This document shows positions 28,832 to 39,898 of a stretch of 64,000 nucleotides of DNA, in pieces. Both the position numbers and the translations under genes were made by a program. The DNA is from Medicago truncatula. Taxonomy: Eukaryota > Streptophyta > Magnoliopsida > Fabales > Fabaceae. The first letter of the stretch is position 1. Each line of letters starts with the position of its first letter. Below the pieces are notes generated by a model. The model was given only the letters and a program-made list of their open reading frames with translations, was not told where the DNA came from and searched no databases. Location of the stretch: NCBI RefSeq assembly GCF_003473485.1, contig NC_053043.1, positions 30,914,576 to 30,978,575 of the forward strand, read 5' to 3'.

Positions 28832-31015
28832 ATGCGAAGAAGTAAAAGTCTCGGAGAATTTATTCCTGAGATCGAAAGATTTTTGCATAAGAAAAAGAGA
28901 GAGGCACAAAATAATACCGCTATGGCTGAACGTACTCTCAAAGAGTATGCTACTCCTTCAACGGAAGAGCCACAAGCTATTATCGTGTACCCAACGGTTG
29001 CGGGTAATAACTTCGAAATCAAGCCTGCACTACTCAATTTAGTGCAGCAAAACCAGTTTTCTGGATCACCCACTGAGGATCCAAATCTCCATATTTCTTC
29101 CTTCCTTAGACTCAGTGGCACCATAAAAGAGAACCAAGAAGCCGTAAGACTTCATCTCTTTCCCTTTTCCTTAAGGGATAGAGCTAGCGCTTGGTTCCAT
29201 TCCCTAGAAGTCGGTTCCATTACTTCATGGGACGATATGAGGCGAGCATTCCTCGCCCGATTTTTCCCCCCATCTAAAACAGCTAAACTTAGAGACCAAA
29301 TTACGCGTTTCAATCAAAAAGATAGGGAGTCTCTCTATGAGGCGTGGGAGTGTTTCAAGGAAATGCTTAGACTTTGTCCCCACCATGGCCTAGAGAAGTG
29401 GCTTATAGTCCACACGTTTTATAATGGCTTGTCATATACCACTAAAATGTCTGTTGATGCAGCTGCAGGTGGAGCTCTAATGAACAAAAACTACACGGAG
29501 GCTTATGCTTTGATTGAGGACATGGCTCAAAATCACTATCAATGGACCAACGAAAGAGCCGTCACCACTCCTACTCCCTCTAAGAAAGAGGCAGGTATAT
29601 ACGAAGTCTCTAAATATAACCACCTTGCTGCTAAGGTTGAGGCATTAACACAAAAATTTGAAAAACTTAATGTTAATGCTGCCCCACCTTCTCCTGCATC
29701 CCCTACATGTGAAGTCTGTGGTATAACTGGTCATACAGGTGTTGATTGTCAGTTAGGTAGTGCTGCCAATATTGAGCAACTAAATTACGCTCAATACAAC
29801 CAAGGAATGAGGCCAAATCAAAATTTTTACAAAAATCCTCAAGGTTCCTATGGGCAAACAGCACCACCTGGCTATACAAACAACCAGAGAGTAGCTCAGA
29901 AATCTAGTTTGGAAATAATGTTGGAAAATTGCATGATGAATCAAAATAAACAACTTCAAGAGTTAAAAAACCAAACAGGATCTCTGAACGACTCTCTCTC
30001 CAAGCTCAATACCAAGGTTGATTCCATCGCCACACACACCAAAATGCTTGAGACCCAAATCTCCCAAGTGGCCCAGCAAGTGGCCACCTCTTCTCAAACA
30101 CCGGGAGTCTTTCCCGGTCAACCTGAAACAAACCCCAAAGCCCATGTCAACGCTATTTTTCTGGGGGGTAGTAAGATAGAAGAGACTGTTACTAAGGCTA
30201 AAAATGTCAAGAAGGAGAGTGTCAGGTGTCTAGGTAAGAATGGTGTGATAAAAAGTGAGAAACCGCTTGATAAGAACAAAGCCCCAACACCTTTAAGGCC
30301 TACTAAGCTCAACTCGGAGGCTCAATTCACTAAACTCTTTAACATAATTCGAAAGATTTGCGTTAAAATCCCCTATGCTGAAGCCTTGTCTCGTATGCCT
30401 CTATACGCCAAGCTTTTAAAAGAAATTTTTTCAAAGAAAAAGGCTATAGATCATAATGAAACAATAGCTTTGACAAGGGACACTAGTACAATCATCAAGA
30501 AGCCACCTACTAAGCTTAGAGATCCCGGAAGTTTTGCCATCCCTTGTATGATAGGGAATGAAACCTTAAACCATGCCTTGTGTGACTTAGGAGCTAGTGT
30601 TAGTCTGTTGCCCCTACCCTTCTTTACAAGGCTGGGGTTGGGCAAGCTAAAGCCTACCGACACAACATTGAAGTTAGCCGATCGTTCTGATATACAACCT
30701 GTCGGATATGTCGAGGACATCCCCGTTAAAATATAAGGGATGGAAATCCCAACTGATTTCATGGTGCTTGACATAGATGAGGACAATGCGTGCCCTATAA
30801 TCTTAGGACGACCCTTTCTCGCCACTGCGGGTGCTATAGTAGATGTTCAAAACGGTAGGATTGTTTTTCAAGTGAGTGATGAGTTGATAGGATTTGAGTT
30901 GGAGAATTATATGAAAGGTCCCGCCCTCTACTCTTGTAATATGATTAAAGGTCATAAAGTGAAAGAACGCTTATTAGCGCCATCTACACAACATGACCTC
31001 TTTGATCCATTCTAA
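28832..31015 (+). pseudogene. A gag-protease ORF, one in-frame stop
   Basis: The first ATG in the frame is at 28832 (MRRSKSLGEF). The retrotransposon gag domain follows (RDRASAWFHSLEVGSITSWD; ARFFPPSK), then a CCHC-like knuckle (CEVCGITGHTGVDC) and an aspartic protease with LCDLGASVSLLP. A TAA at 30734-30736 stops the frame where copy M2 has GAA; the same frame then goes on to DLFDPF and stops at 31015. In a complete Athila element pol would follow; here the sequence passes straight to the spacer. The product would be capsid and protease only. Confidence 0.85.
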
Positions 31016-31717
31016 GGACACTTTCTTATAACGTCAAGCTAATGACTATAAAGAAGCGCTTCGTGGGAGGCAATCCACGTATTTAACTGCTTTCGTTTTT
31101 GTTTTTAAGTTATTCTGTAGGTAATTGTCCGAAGGTGATTCAAGCAAAACGAGAAAAATTTTGAGGCCACTGTCCAGAACCTTGGCACGGCCCGTGCTCA
31201 CACTGGCAAGGCCGTGCCAGACCATAACCATCCAAATACCAGCTAAGATCCAAAAAGTTGGCACGGCCCGTGCTAAGGTTGGCACGGCCGTGCCCGACCA
31301 CAGGTAAGGATAAACCCACCTTATCATCTTCTTCTTCCCTCATTCTCCACCACAAACTCTCTCTCCATTTACACTTCTCTCAAAAACCTCCATAACCATA
31401 GAATTTCAAAGCTTCCATATCTCCCCCAAAACCTCACCATTTCACATAATTTCTTCACCCAATCAATCACAAACCCATTTCAATCATAACCCATCAATCA
31501 AAAACAACTTTCCTCCATCCCTCCCAAATATCATCAAATTCGTAGCCCCCATCCACCTACCTAAAAACCCACAAATTCTTCATCAATTCACCCAATCCAA
31601 CTCCTAACACTTACTCAAACCCCAACCCCATCACCCAACCAACCTTTTCTACTCAAAACATTTCCCAAAACCCAACCCTCACCCAAAACACAAACGGTCA
31701 ACCAAGGTTCCGGATAA
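31016..31717 (+). other. A leader of the env-like ORF
   Basis: No gene. It begins with the conserved Athila stretch AGCGCTTCGTGGGAGGCAA, then two tandem GC-rich palindrome pairs (31183-31219 and 31260-31294), then a C/A-rich, G-poor region (31330-31700) that looks like an unstructured leader. Confidence 0.7.
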
Positions 31718-32929
31718 ATGGCATCTAGGAAAGGTGGAGCAAGCTCTTCCGGAGGACCACAACAAAAGAAGAAGACTCAAGCCAAGAATCATGGCATAAT
31801 CTTCAAGGACACCAAGCAAAGGGACAGGTATAAAATTCTTATCTCTAAACCTTTGCATCCTTGTCGATATCCAGATCCTTATACTTTGAGTGTGCTAGGA
31901 CTAAGGGATAATGTGTTCAGCTTACTAGGAAATTTAGGATGGGTTGATATGCTTAGACCTATGAAGGGCTTCGAAAATTTCACTTATGAATTCTTAAGTT
32001 CTATTGAATTTACGAAGGATAAGGTGAATTTTGACAACCCCGATCATAGAGTCTCCTTCCGACTTTTGAATATGGATTATGAGATGTCTCTGGAAAATTT
32101 CTGCTTAGAGATGGACTTTGCAAATGCGGAACACTATAACCCCGCTCTCTTTTGGAAACGCATTACCGGGCTAAGACAATATAACCCCCGCACCAACAAG
32201 GCTAGTAACATTCACAACCCCGTGCTTAGATACCTCCAGAGAGTCATGGCTTGTACCATTTGGGGTAGAAAAGAAGTAGGAAAAACTAGGACGGATGAAC
32301 TTTTTATGCTTTGGGCAATGCTTAATAACAATCCCGTTAATACTTGTTTCTACCTACTTGACTACCTTTCCTCCATATGAGCTAGACCTGACAATAGAGC
32401 TGAGATAGTAGTCGGTGGTATCATTACCTTCATCGCTAGAAAGTTTGGAGTAGGTGAGGAAGATGGGATAAATCCAATTGAGGGCAACAATAGACTTAAT
32501 ATTGAAACCCCTGTTGCTATGAACTTCATTAAGATTCACCCACCCATGACTTATGCACTTCAACTTCGCATACCACTTTTATTTCTACTTCCTAACCCAT
32601 CTCGGACTAACCCCGAGGTGGAGGAAAATTTGTTGTATGTTGGTGATGGATTACAGGTACATGAAGAGCATAATCAAGGTGACGAAGAAGGTGCCCACAT
32701 GCACCATGAAGAAGAGCCCCATGACCATAACGACAACAATGAAAGATGGGCATGGATGCAAACCGAGGTACAAAGGATAAGCACCGAGCAACAAAGGCAA
32801 GGTGTTGAATTATCTGGGCTACGAAATGATGTCCTACGGGGCAACCGCATATCCGAAGAAAATAACCAAATGCTTCGGAACATGATGCAACACTTACACC
32901 TTCAGGGCCCTCCCTATGGACCTCAATAA
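31718..32929 (+). pseudogene. A env-like (Athila-type) ORF, one in-frame stop
   Basis: Starts MASRKGGASSSGG. It matches the Athila ORF family that lies downstream of pol (KNHGIIFKDTKQRDRYK; LRDNVFSLLGNLGW; HNPVLRYLQRVMACTIWG). A TGA at 32378-32380 stops it; the same frame goes on to 32929 and ends QGPPYGPQ. M1 and M2 have a glycine codon at this site. The tail has His- and Glu-rich stretches and a probable coiled coil. No certain membrane segment is visible. Function is unknown. Confidence 0.8.
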
Positions 32930-34059
32930 AAATGTGAGCTTTCCTCTTCCTCTTTTTCACCTTATCTCTTCCATCTCTATCTCACTCTTCTACCTCTCTT
33001 CCTCTTTTATTTTTCTTTTACCTTGAATCATTGAGGACAATGCTTCTCCTAAGTGTGGGGGGAGCCTAATAAAGTGTCTTTAGTCGTAGTGCTTCCAAAC
33101 TCCCTTGAACTTTATTCTTTTGTTTTGTTTTGTTGTAAAAGGCATGGTTAAGTAGCTAATTTTTATTGAAAACATCATGACACAAAAATTTTCATTGTCT
33201 CCTCTTATTTTGTTGATTCTTGTACATAAAAAGCAAACTCTTGTGTTTTAAGTCTTCTTGATATAACCACATCTTGTTTTAAAGTGAATAAAATTCTCCA
33301 ATGAGAAAAACACAAAGTTGCTTCCCTTGAGTAAATGTATGAATAGGTATTTTAAGGAAACGCGTTCTAATCTTAGTGGTGCATTAACCTTTAAAGAATC
33401 TCAAAGCGCCAGTAGTATAAGTGAGTATAAGGGAGATCGTAAAAAGCCAAAAAGCCAAATAAATTCCAAGATCTCATCGCTGAATCTAGATTGGGGAAGG
33501 AGGTAGGCCCTCCGACTTCCTACGTGAAGGTGATTGTTATCTTGAGAAAAAACTTTAAAAAAGCATCGTTGAAACTAGATTGGCGAAGGAGGTAGGCCCT
33601 CCGACTTCCTACGTGAAGACGATGTTTTAAGGGATACCATTGAATCTAGATTGGGGAAGGGGGTAGGCCCTCCGACCTCCTACGTGAAAATGTTGTTCCT
33701 TAAATAAAGAACTTAAAATATGCATATGGCAAAGAACAAAGATTCTCAAAAACTCCCATCTCTCTTATGTGAATTGTAGAAGGAATCTTTCTTGGTTAGT
33801 TTAGTGCTAGGATTAGACCATGTTTCCTCATAATACCTATCTTATACAGGAGCAAGAAAAGGGTTGGACTTCACACACACACTCACTTGAAACTTGATCG
33901 TTGGGTAGAATAAAGATTTCAAGAAATACTTGAGTTTGTAATTAGTGTACATTTTGGATTTAAGCCCTTGAGGAGACATGTACTTTAATTTAATTGTCAT
34001 TTGATTTAACTGTTGATGCTACTATGTTTATGCCTTTTGCTTGAGGACAAGCAAAGATT
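32930..34059 (+). other. A 3' untranslated region
   Basis: No gene. It contains AAGTGTGGGGGGAGCC at 33052-33067, three long stem-loop units at 33467-33703, and a region rich in short A/T stretches. The matching regions of M1 and M2 share the layout. Confidence 0.7.
33467..33703 (+). other. Three tandem stem-loop units near the A 3' end
   Basis: Each unit has a core with GGTAGGCCCTCCGAC followed by CTACGTGAA, enclosed by arms that pair. Unit 1: CAAGAT...ATCGCT with GGTGAT...ATCTTG. Unit 2: AAAAAGCATCGT with ACGATGTTTTA. Unit 3: TTAAGGGATACCATT with AATGTTGTTCCTTAA (one mismatch). Arms differ among units while pairing is kept. Confidence 0.72.
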
Positions 34060-34075
34060 CAAGTATGGGGGAGTT
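34037..34075 (+). promoter_or_regulatory. A polypurine tract and adjacent hairpin
   Basis: TTTGCTTGAGGACAAGCAAA forms an 8-bp perfect stem with an AGGA loop, followed by AAGTATGGGGGAGTT and the LTR start TGATGAG at 34076. Confidence 0.82.
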
Positions 34076-34172
34076 TGATGAGTCATTTATATGCTATTTT
34101 AATATGCTTTTTAATTTAGTTTTATTTAGATTTTATATAATTTTATATTAGTATTATTTCCTTTTTAGGATA
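34076..34172 (+). repeat. Truncated A LTR fragment
   Basis: The first 97 bp of an LTR in the correct position after the polypurine tract. It breaks off at GGATAG and passes into a GTGA repeat of the MULE flank. Confidence 0.88.
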
Positions 34173-34528
34173 GTGAGTGAGTGAGTGAGTGAGTAAGGAA
34201 GAAAAGGATTGATATAAAAAGAATATGGGAGGAGAGTAAGAATAAGGTTGTGGTATTTATAATGTTAAACTATGTGTAAAGAAATTGAAATAGTAGTGTG
34301 GTATTTTAATTGAAGTGAAGAAATCATGTGTTACTACTGCAATGCATGCATGCCAATAGTGTTCAAATAAATGTAGAAATGACAATTGCATGTAAAAGCA
34401 GAAGCATGCTGTTCAACAGTATTGCATCTATTGCCTCATGAAATGACCAATGCATGCAAAAAATGCATTATTTTCTGCATAAAATTTTTGACTGAAATGA
34501 CCAAACCATGCTAAATCACGTGTGAGGG
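34173..34528 (+). repeat. Duplicated MULE flank inside copy A
   Basis: Matches 27109-27460 over its whole length with no difference seen apart from the number of GTGA repeats, including the GAGGG target duplication at its end. It is followed by a full LTR. Confidence 0.9.
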
Positions 34529-35749
34529 TGATGAGTCATTTATATGCTATTTTAATATGCTTTTTAATTTAGTTTTATTTAGATTTATATAATTTTATAT
34601 TAGTATTATTTCCTTTTTAGGATAGTTTACTTTAAATTGCAATTTATTATATTTCAGGGAAGAATATTGGATGGATTGAGTCTTGGAGCAAAAGAAAGGG
34701 ATTTGGAGCAAATTGGACACGAAAATACGAAGATTGGGAAACAAAATATATCTCCCACAAGTCAGAAGCCTGGCACGGCCGTGCCACCCTCTAGAAGACC
34801 TTTTGCTGCTTTTGCTTGGACTTCAAGCTATTCTATTTTGGCGCACAATCTACTGAGGAATATTCTTGGAATATACTTGCTTAGATTTTAAGTCAATTGT
34901 GTACTATAAATAGAGTAGCTAGCCATCACAAATATTCATCTTTACTTGGAATACAATAAGTGACAATTGCTTTTCTAAATAAAGTTCTTTTCCTTTCCTT
35001 TATTTTCCTGTCTTTTACTTTCATGCTTTCTCTCTTCTCCCCCATGTCTACGATGAACATGAGTGAGTAGACTTCTTCTTGTCTTGGGATTGTTGGATAA
35101 GTCTAAATGACATAATCCTAATCAAACCAAGCCCTAAGCCTTAATCTTATGTAACCCTAATTTCTTATCTGAATTCACCGTCTTAACATGGATTAACCAT
35201 TATCAAACTGTGGAAACGAAAGTGGAGGGTTTGATAATTGTTCGTCCATTATTCCAAATATCAATTCATAAAACGAAAGTGGAGCTTTGATATTCGAACA
35301 AGTGAATTCAGACAAGGATTGCAAAGTCAGGGAAATAGGCTTTGCAATCTTTGAGACATATAGTTTCGATCTTCAAGGGAACTAATAACAATCAAGTCAG
35401 CGAAATAGGCTTGGTTGTTAGAGGAACCAAAATCCAATAGTAATCAAGTCAACGAAATAGGCTTGGTTGCTAGAGGAACTTAAGAGAAACTGTCTTGAGA
35501 AAATAGGTCTAACATAACATTATAAGCTTATGGTTTTGGTTTGAGAAGGACTTGTTATTTAGATGAAACCAACGATCCCAAGGCTCTTTTATTAATTTGC
35601 TTTTTAACCGTTTAAAATCCCCCAACTTACAATTCTCTTCTCTCTTCTAATCATCTCTAAAGGTTAATTAAATTGAACTACTCCCTGTCAGAACGATACT
35701 CTTTTATACTACTTCGGTAAGACCGTACACTTGCGGTTTTATCTCATCA
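34529..35749 (+). repeat. A 3' LTR (full length)
   Basis: Matches 27461-28693 with about ten substitutions, a 22-bp loss inside the palindrome pair (a single palindrome remains at 34772-34785) and a small insertion near 34803. The five-hairpin array is at about 35198-35470. GAGGG follows at 35750-35754. Confidence 0.92.
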
Positions 35750-35754
35750 GAGGG

Positions 35755-36092
35755 CCAAAAACTGAAATGACCGACCAGCTATCTCTGAAGGGCGCATAAA
35801 CTGGCGCGTGCACACCCTACCCCGCAAGTGGGAGTTGCGAGGTGCCCTCTCAGCTGGCGCGTGAGCCAGCTACCCCGCAAGTGGGAGTTGCAAGGTGCCC
35901 TACAACTGGCACGTGAGCCAGCTACCCCGCAAGTGGGAGCTGCGTGGTACTCCAATCTAAGCTGGCACGTGAGGAAGCATTCCGTTTTATTTTTGACACC
36001 ATTTCATTATTATAAAAGTGGTGAACCTATTATAATTGTATCACACCACTCTACTTCATACTCTTCCTCATTTCTTAACATCAAACCATTCA
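35755..36092 (+). promoter_or_regulatory. MULE transposase promoter with three 52-bp repeats
   Basis: TACCCCGCAAGTGGGAG begins at 35819, 35871 and 35923. The same motif lies in both terminal inverted repeats (39150-39175 and 39264-39290 on plus). Between copies is GCTGGCGCGTGAGCCAGC, itself nearly palindromic. A TATA-like TTATTATAAAAG lies at about 36006. These may be transposase or host-factor binding sites (inference). Confidence 0.65.
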
Positions 36093-38806
36093 ATGGCACC
36101 AAATATAAACATTTTTGTGTACTACAATGGAGAAGTTAAACAAAATGAATCCGGCATTTTTTTCCAAAGTCAGTATACCAAAGGTTTTAAAGTGAGCATG
36201 GCTAGTACTTACTTGCATCTCAAAAAAAGAATAGTGGAAAAGTTATGTCTCGGAGATAACATGGTTGTGTCTGAAATTATATGTCGGAATCCCATGTTTG
36301 TTGGAACTACCACAATTCACTACCAGGCGTTAAGAATAACTGATAACGACGATGTCGAGTTTATGTTTAACGTACATAAAAGTCACAGTTCTTTGTCCTA
36401 TATAGAGCTTTATGTTATGTTTGAGATGAAGAATCCAACATCTAATGTTGAGTTAAATTACCCATCAAGTTCTAGTCAACACCAAAGTCTACCACAACAA
36501 CAATATAGTACACAACACAACAACCCTTCATCGTCCGAACCACACTACAACACGTCATCCATTTATGGTGCATCCTCATCGCAACCTTTTCAGTCACAGT
36601 GGTCACAAAATGTGTATGAACCATCACAAAGAATAACTCAACCTCATCCCTCTCAAACACCATCCCGTTCAACACAACCCGAAACTTTAAACGCTGAAAT
36701 CGATATATTCACCTCCCAATTCCAAGACCAAGAAAATGATGAAGTTCAAGATGATGAAGATGATGATGATGAAGAGCTCCTTGCTGCACAAAACGGTGAT
36801 GAGAACGAAGAAGACGAGGACGAAGATGAAGACGACGATCTGCCACAACTACCAATTTTACCAATCCGAGCTTCTTACAATCCACCAAGGTCCATGCGCA
36901 ACGTCAATGATGACCACTCAACTGAACTTTATCATTCAATGACTCTTCCGGTCGATCAAGGTATTGCGTCGGGGATGCAATTCCATAACAAAAATGATTG
37001 CATTCTTGCAATTAAATTTTATCACATGAAGAAATCAACGGATTATATTGTGAAAAAATCAGATTCTGAAAGGTATGTCATCAAATGTAAAGATACAAAA
37101 TGTGGTTTCAAATTGCGGGCCTCGTGGAGGAAAAAAACTGATAAATGGGAGATCGGCAATATGAATGATCATACATGTGTCTCAACAGAAATGACGCAAG
37201 ATCATCACAAACTTAGTTACAATGTGATATGTGAAAGTGTTAAGTCACTTCTACATATGGATACTTCAATTACAGTGAAGGTTATAATTGCACACATCCG
37301 AGAGAAGTTTAATTACACAGTTTCATACAAAAAGGCATGGAGAGCAAGGAATAAGGCGATTGAATCAATTTATGGTAATTGGGAGGAGTCTTATCAAGAA
37401 CTACCACAATGGTTGATGGTCATGGAAAAAGATTTGCCAGGAACAATAATTGATTTTCAAACAGTCTCATCAACAGAAGTGGTAAATGAGATCGTCTTCA
37501 AGCGTCTCTTTTGGGCCTTTCGTCCGTGCATCTTAGGTTTCGAATTCTGCAAACCCATTGTCCAAATTGACGCAACTTGGTTGTATGGCAAATACAAAGG
37601 AACATTGTTGTTAGCTGTTGCGCAAGATGGGAACAACAAGATATTTCCCATTGCTTTTGCAATCGTGGAAGGCGAGACCAAGGAGGCTTGGAGTTTCTTT
37701 TTGAAGAATCTAAGGCAGCATGTCACCCCACAGGAGAACATATGCCTCATTTCTGATAGACATGTGTCGATAAAGAGCGCGTATGATGATCCACATAATG
37801 GATGGCACGGTGCTCCGACAAGCCATGTGTATTGTGTCCGACACATTGCACAAAACTTTATGAGATCATTCAAGGATGGGGAACTTAAGAAGAAAGTTGA
37901 AGGCATGGGTAAAAAACATATCTCTTTCCACGTAAATTCGACATATTATTTGTTTAAAAAGACACATCTAACTTTTTCCCAAACAATGCAGGTTACGCCA
38001 TGAACATCCCTACATTCGAATATTACCGTTCTGAAATTGCTGTTGCAGACCGAAAGGCTTTAGCATGGGTCGACAATATTCCCAAACAAAAGTGGACTCA
38101 ATCACATGACGATGGTCGACGATGGGGCCATATGACAAGTAACTTGGTAGAGTCACAAAACAACGTGTATAAGGGTATTCGAGGACTCCCGATCACAGCT
38201 ATTGTGAAAGCATCATATTACAGGTTGGCGGCCTTGTTTGCTAAAAGAGGACATGAGGCAGCGGCAAGGGTAAATTCTGGTGAGCCATTCTCAGAAAACA
38301 ACATGAAATATCTGAGGAATGAGGTGATTAAATCCAACAGTCATCATGTCACTCAGTTTGATCGGGATCGGTATACCTTTTCCGTCCGTGAAACCATCGA
38401 CCATAGAGAAGGATTACCAAAGGGAGAATACAAGGTAGACCTACAAAATAAATGGTGTGATTGTGGACGATTCAGAGCGTTACACCTACCATGCTCACAT
38501 GTCATTGCCGCATGTTCTAGCTTTTGTCATGACTACAAGACTTTTGTCGATAACAAATTCACGAATGAGTGTGTATACGCCGTATACAACATCCACTTCG
38601 ACGTGGTTCACCACCAGTCATATTGGCCTAATCATGAAGGACTGAAGGTGGTTCCCGACAAGTCTATGCGTAGGGCAAAGAAAGGTCGTCCACCAATTAC
38701 TCGCATTAGGACCGAAATGGACGATGTGGAAACTGAGAGAAGATGCGGCGTTTGTAGGATGCCTGGTCATTCCCGCAAAGATTGCATTAATATTAGACAT
38801 CAGTAG
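36093..38806 (+). CDS. MuDR-type MULE transposase, two exons, 876 aa
   Basis: Exons 36093-37908 and 37992-38806 with an 83-bp GT-AG intron; the joined frame is open throughout. The start MAPNINIFVYYNGE is the first Met after the TATA. Order: N-terminal PB1-like region (about 1-110), Ser/Gln-rich linker, a strongly acidic stretch (about 225-270), the MuDR domain (GMQFHNKNDCILAIKFY; CGFKLRASW), the MULE transposase core (QIDATWLYGKYKG; CLISDRHVSIKSAY; the later LVESQNN may supply the catalytic Glu), a SWIM zinc finger (CDCGRFRALHLPCSH) and a C-terminal zinc knuckle (CGVCRMPGHSRKDC). It cuts and moves elements with matching inverted repeats. No lesion seen. Confidence 0.9.
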
Positions 38807-39004
38807 AACTCTAGTCTTTATTTCATATTTATTGTATTTCGTATGTTTTTAATTTTGTAAATATTATCATTATTATTATAATTACTTTTTTGTCAACGCC
38901 TAGATTTACATTATTAATATAAGTTCAAATGGTATGATAAATTGAAAAATTAAACGAAGTATTTATAGTAGATGAAATAATACATGTAAATATTGTGGTA
39001 TTTT
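38807..39004 (+). other. MULE 3' region after the transposase
   Basis: AT-rich spacer of about 200 bp between the transposase stop and the right inverted repeat. No gene. Confidence 0.6.
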
Positions 39005-39389
39005 TTTTGTTTATTATTTTTTTTTTGTCCTTATTAATTTTTTTGTTTAGAGTGGTATTTTAAAAATTTAAAAAAAAAAAAACCAAAAAAAAAAAACAAG
39101 TCATTTTGACTTGGGGGAATTAAAAAAAATTAAAAAAAAAATCAAAAAATACCCCGCAAGTGGGGGTTGCGAGGTAATAAAAATTTAAAAAAAAAAATTT
39201 CAAAAAATAGCACGCAAGTTTGACTTGCGGGGTACTTAATATTTTTAAAAAAAAATTTAAAGGTACCCCGCAAGTGGGGGTAGCAAGGTACCAGAAAAAC
39301 TGAAAAAGTAGGGCATTTGTGCAATTTTTTTCAAAAGGGGGCATTTTTGGATTTTTCGACAAAAACAAGGGCAGGAAAAAAAAAATTTC
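39005..39389 (-). repeat. MULE right terminal inverted repeat
   Basis: Inverted partner of 24474-24850, with two TACCCCGCAAGTGGGGG motifs at 39150 and 39264 and an inverted relative at about 39210-39235. Confidence 0.85.
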
Positions 39390-39898
39390 ACATATATCTT
39401 CTTAGGATAGACACTCCATGTCTCCACCCTTAACCACTCTCCCTCTTTCATTTCTCCCCCACAGAAACACACGTTCCTCCTTCATTTTTTTTTCTTCCAG
39501 TAAAACCCCAACTTCACAATAAGCCATCTTTATTTGGTAACCTCTCAAACAAAGTGTGTCAATCTTCATATACTCTTACATACTGAAACTCTGTTGCTAC
39601 TACACCGATCTGTTGATGAATGAGAACCCAAATGTTTCAAGAAAGTAGAAGTTATCTGTCCTGCATCTTCTTTGGCTTAGATCTTCGTTATTTATTTATT
39701 TTTTACCTTTGCTTCTTTCTGTTTTTGTTTGATGGATATGCAAACCGAAACAACCGTCTGAAACCAACTGTTATGCGAAACACCCGACATCCGACCAAAC
39801 CGAAATATCAAACGGACGGGAATGGATGTGCATATATCAACCGTGGTTATGAACGGATTTCGATTTTTCAACTGAAAACCGACCGTTGTCCAGCCCTA
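39390..39898. other. hAT-like element, right subterminal region
   Basis: No gene. The last 180 bp is dense in AACCG/CGGTT/ACCGA motifs like the left end. It ends GTCCAGCCCTA, followed by the target duplication AGTGTGTG. Confidence 0.65.

Larger units (their letters stand above)
27461..35749 (+). mobile_element. Athila copy A (Ty3/gypsy), young, lacks pol
   Basis: A plus-strand element with LTRs 27461-28693 and 34529-35749 (roughly ten substitutions apart), a tRNA-Asp-type primer-binding site, a gag-protease ORF, an env-like ORF and a polypurine tract. GAGGG flanks it at 27456-27460 and 35750-35754. Reverse transcriptase, RNase H and integrase are missing. The 3' side is rearranged: a 97-bp LTR piece and a copy of the upstream flank lie before the full 3' LTR. 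Confidence 0.9.
24474..39389. mobile_element. Mutator-like element (MULE) with transposase and PMD gene
   Basis: Long inverted repeats bound the element: 24474-24850 and 39005-39389, starting GAA(A)TTTTTTTT. They match over about 380 bp despite AT-rich slippage. Inside are a divergent pair of genes, a PMD-type gene on minus and a MuDR-type transposase on plus, separated by the Athila copy A. Without A the element is about 6.6 kb. The flanks ACATATC (left) and ACATATATC (right) look like a worn 9-bp target duplication. Confidence 0.85.
24119..39898. mobile_element. hAT-like DNA transposon carrying the MULE
   Basis: The ends are TAGGGATTGACAA and, inverted, TAGGGCTGGACAA; hAT elements typically start YAGGG and make 8-bp target duplications, as here. 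Only about 355 bp on the left (24119-24473) and 509 bp on the right (39390-39898) are its own sequence. Both ends are rich in CGGTT/AACCG motifs, as hAT subterminal regions often are. No hAT transposase is present, so it was a non-autonomous element that later received the MULE. Confidence 0.8.
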
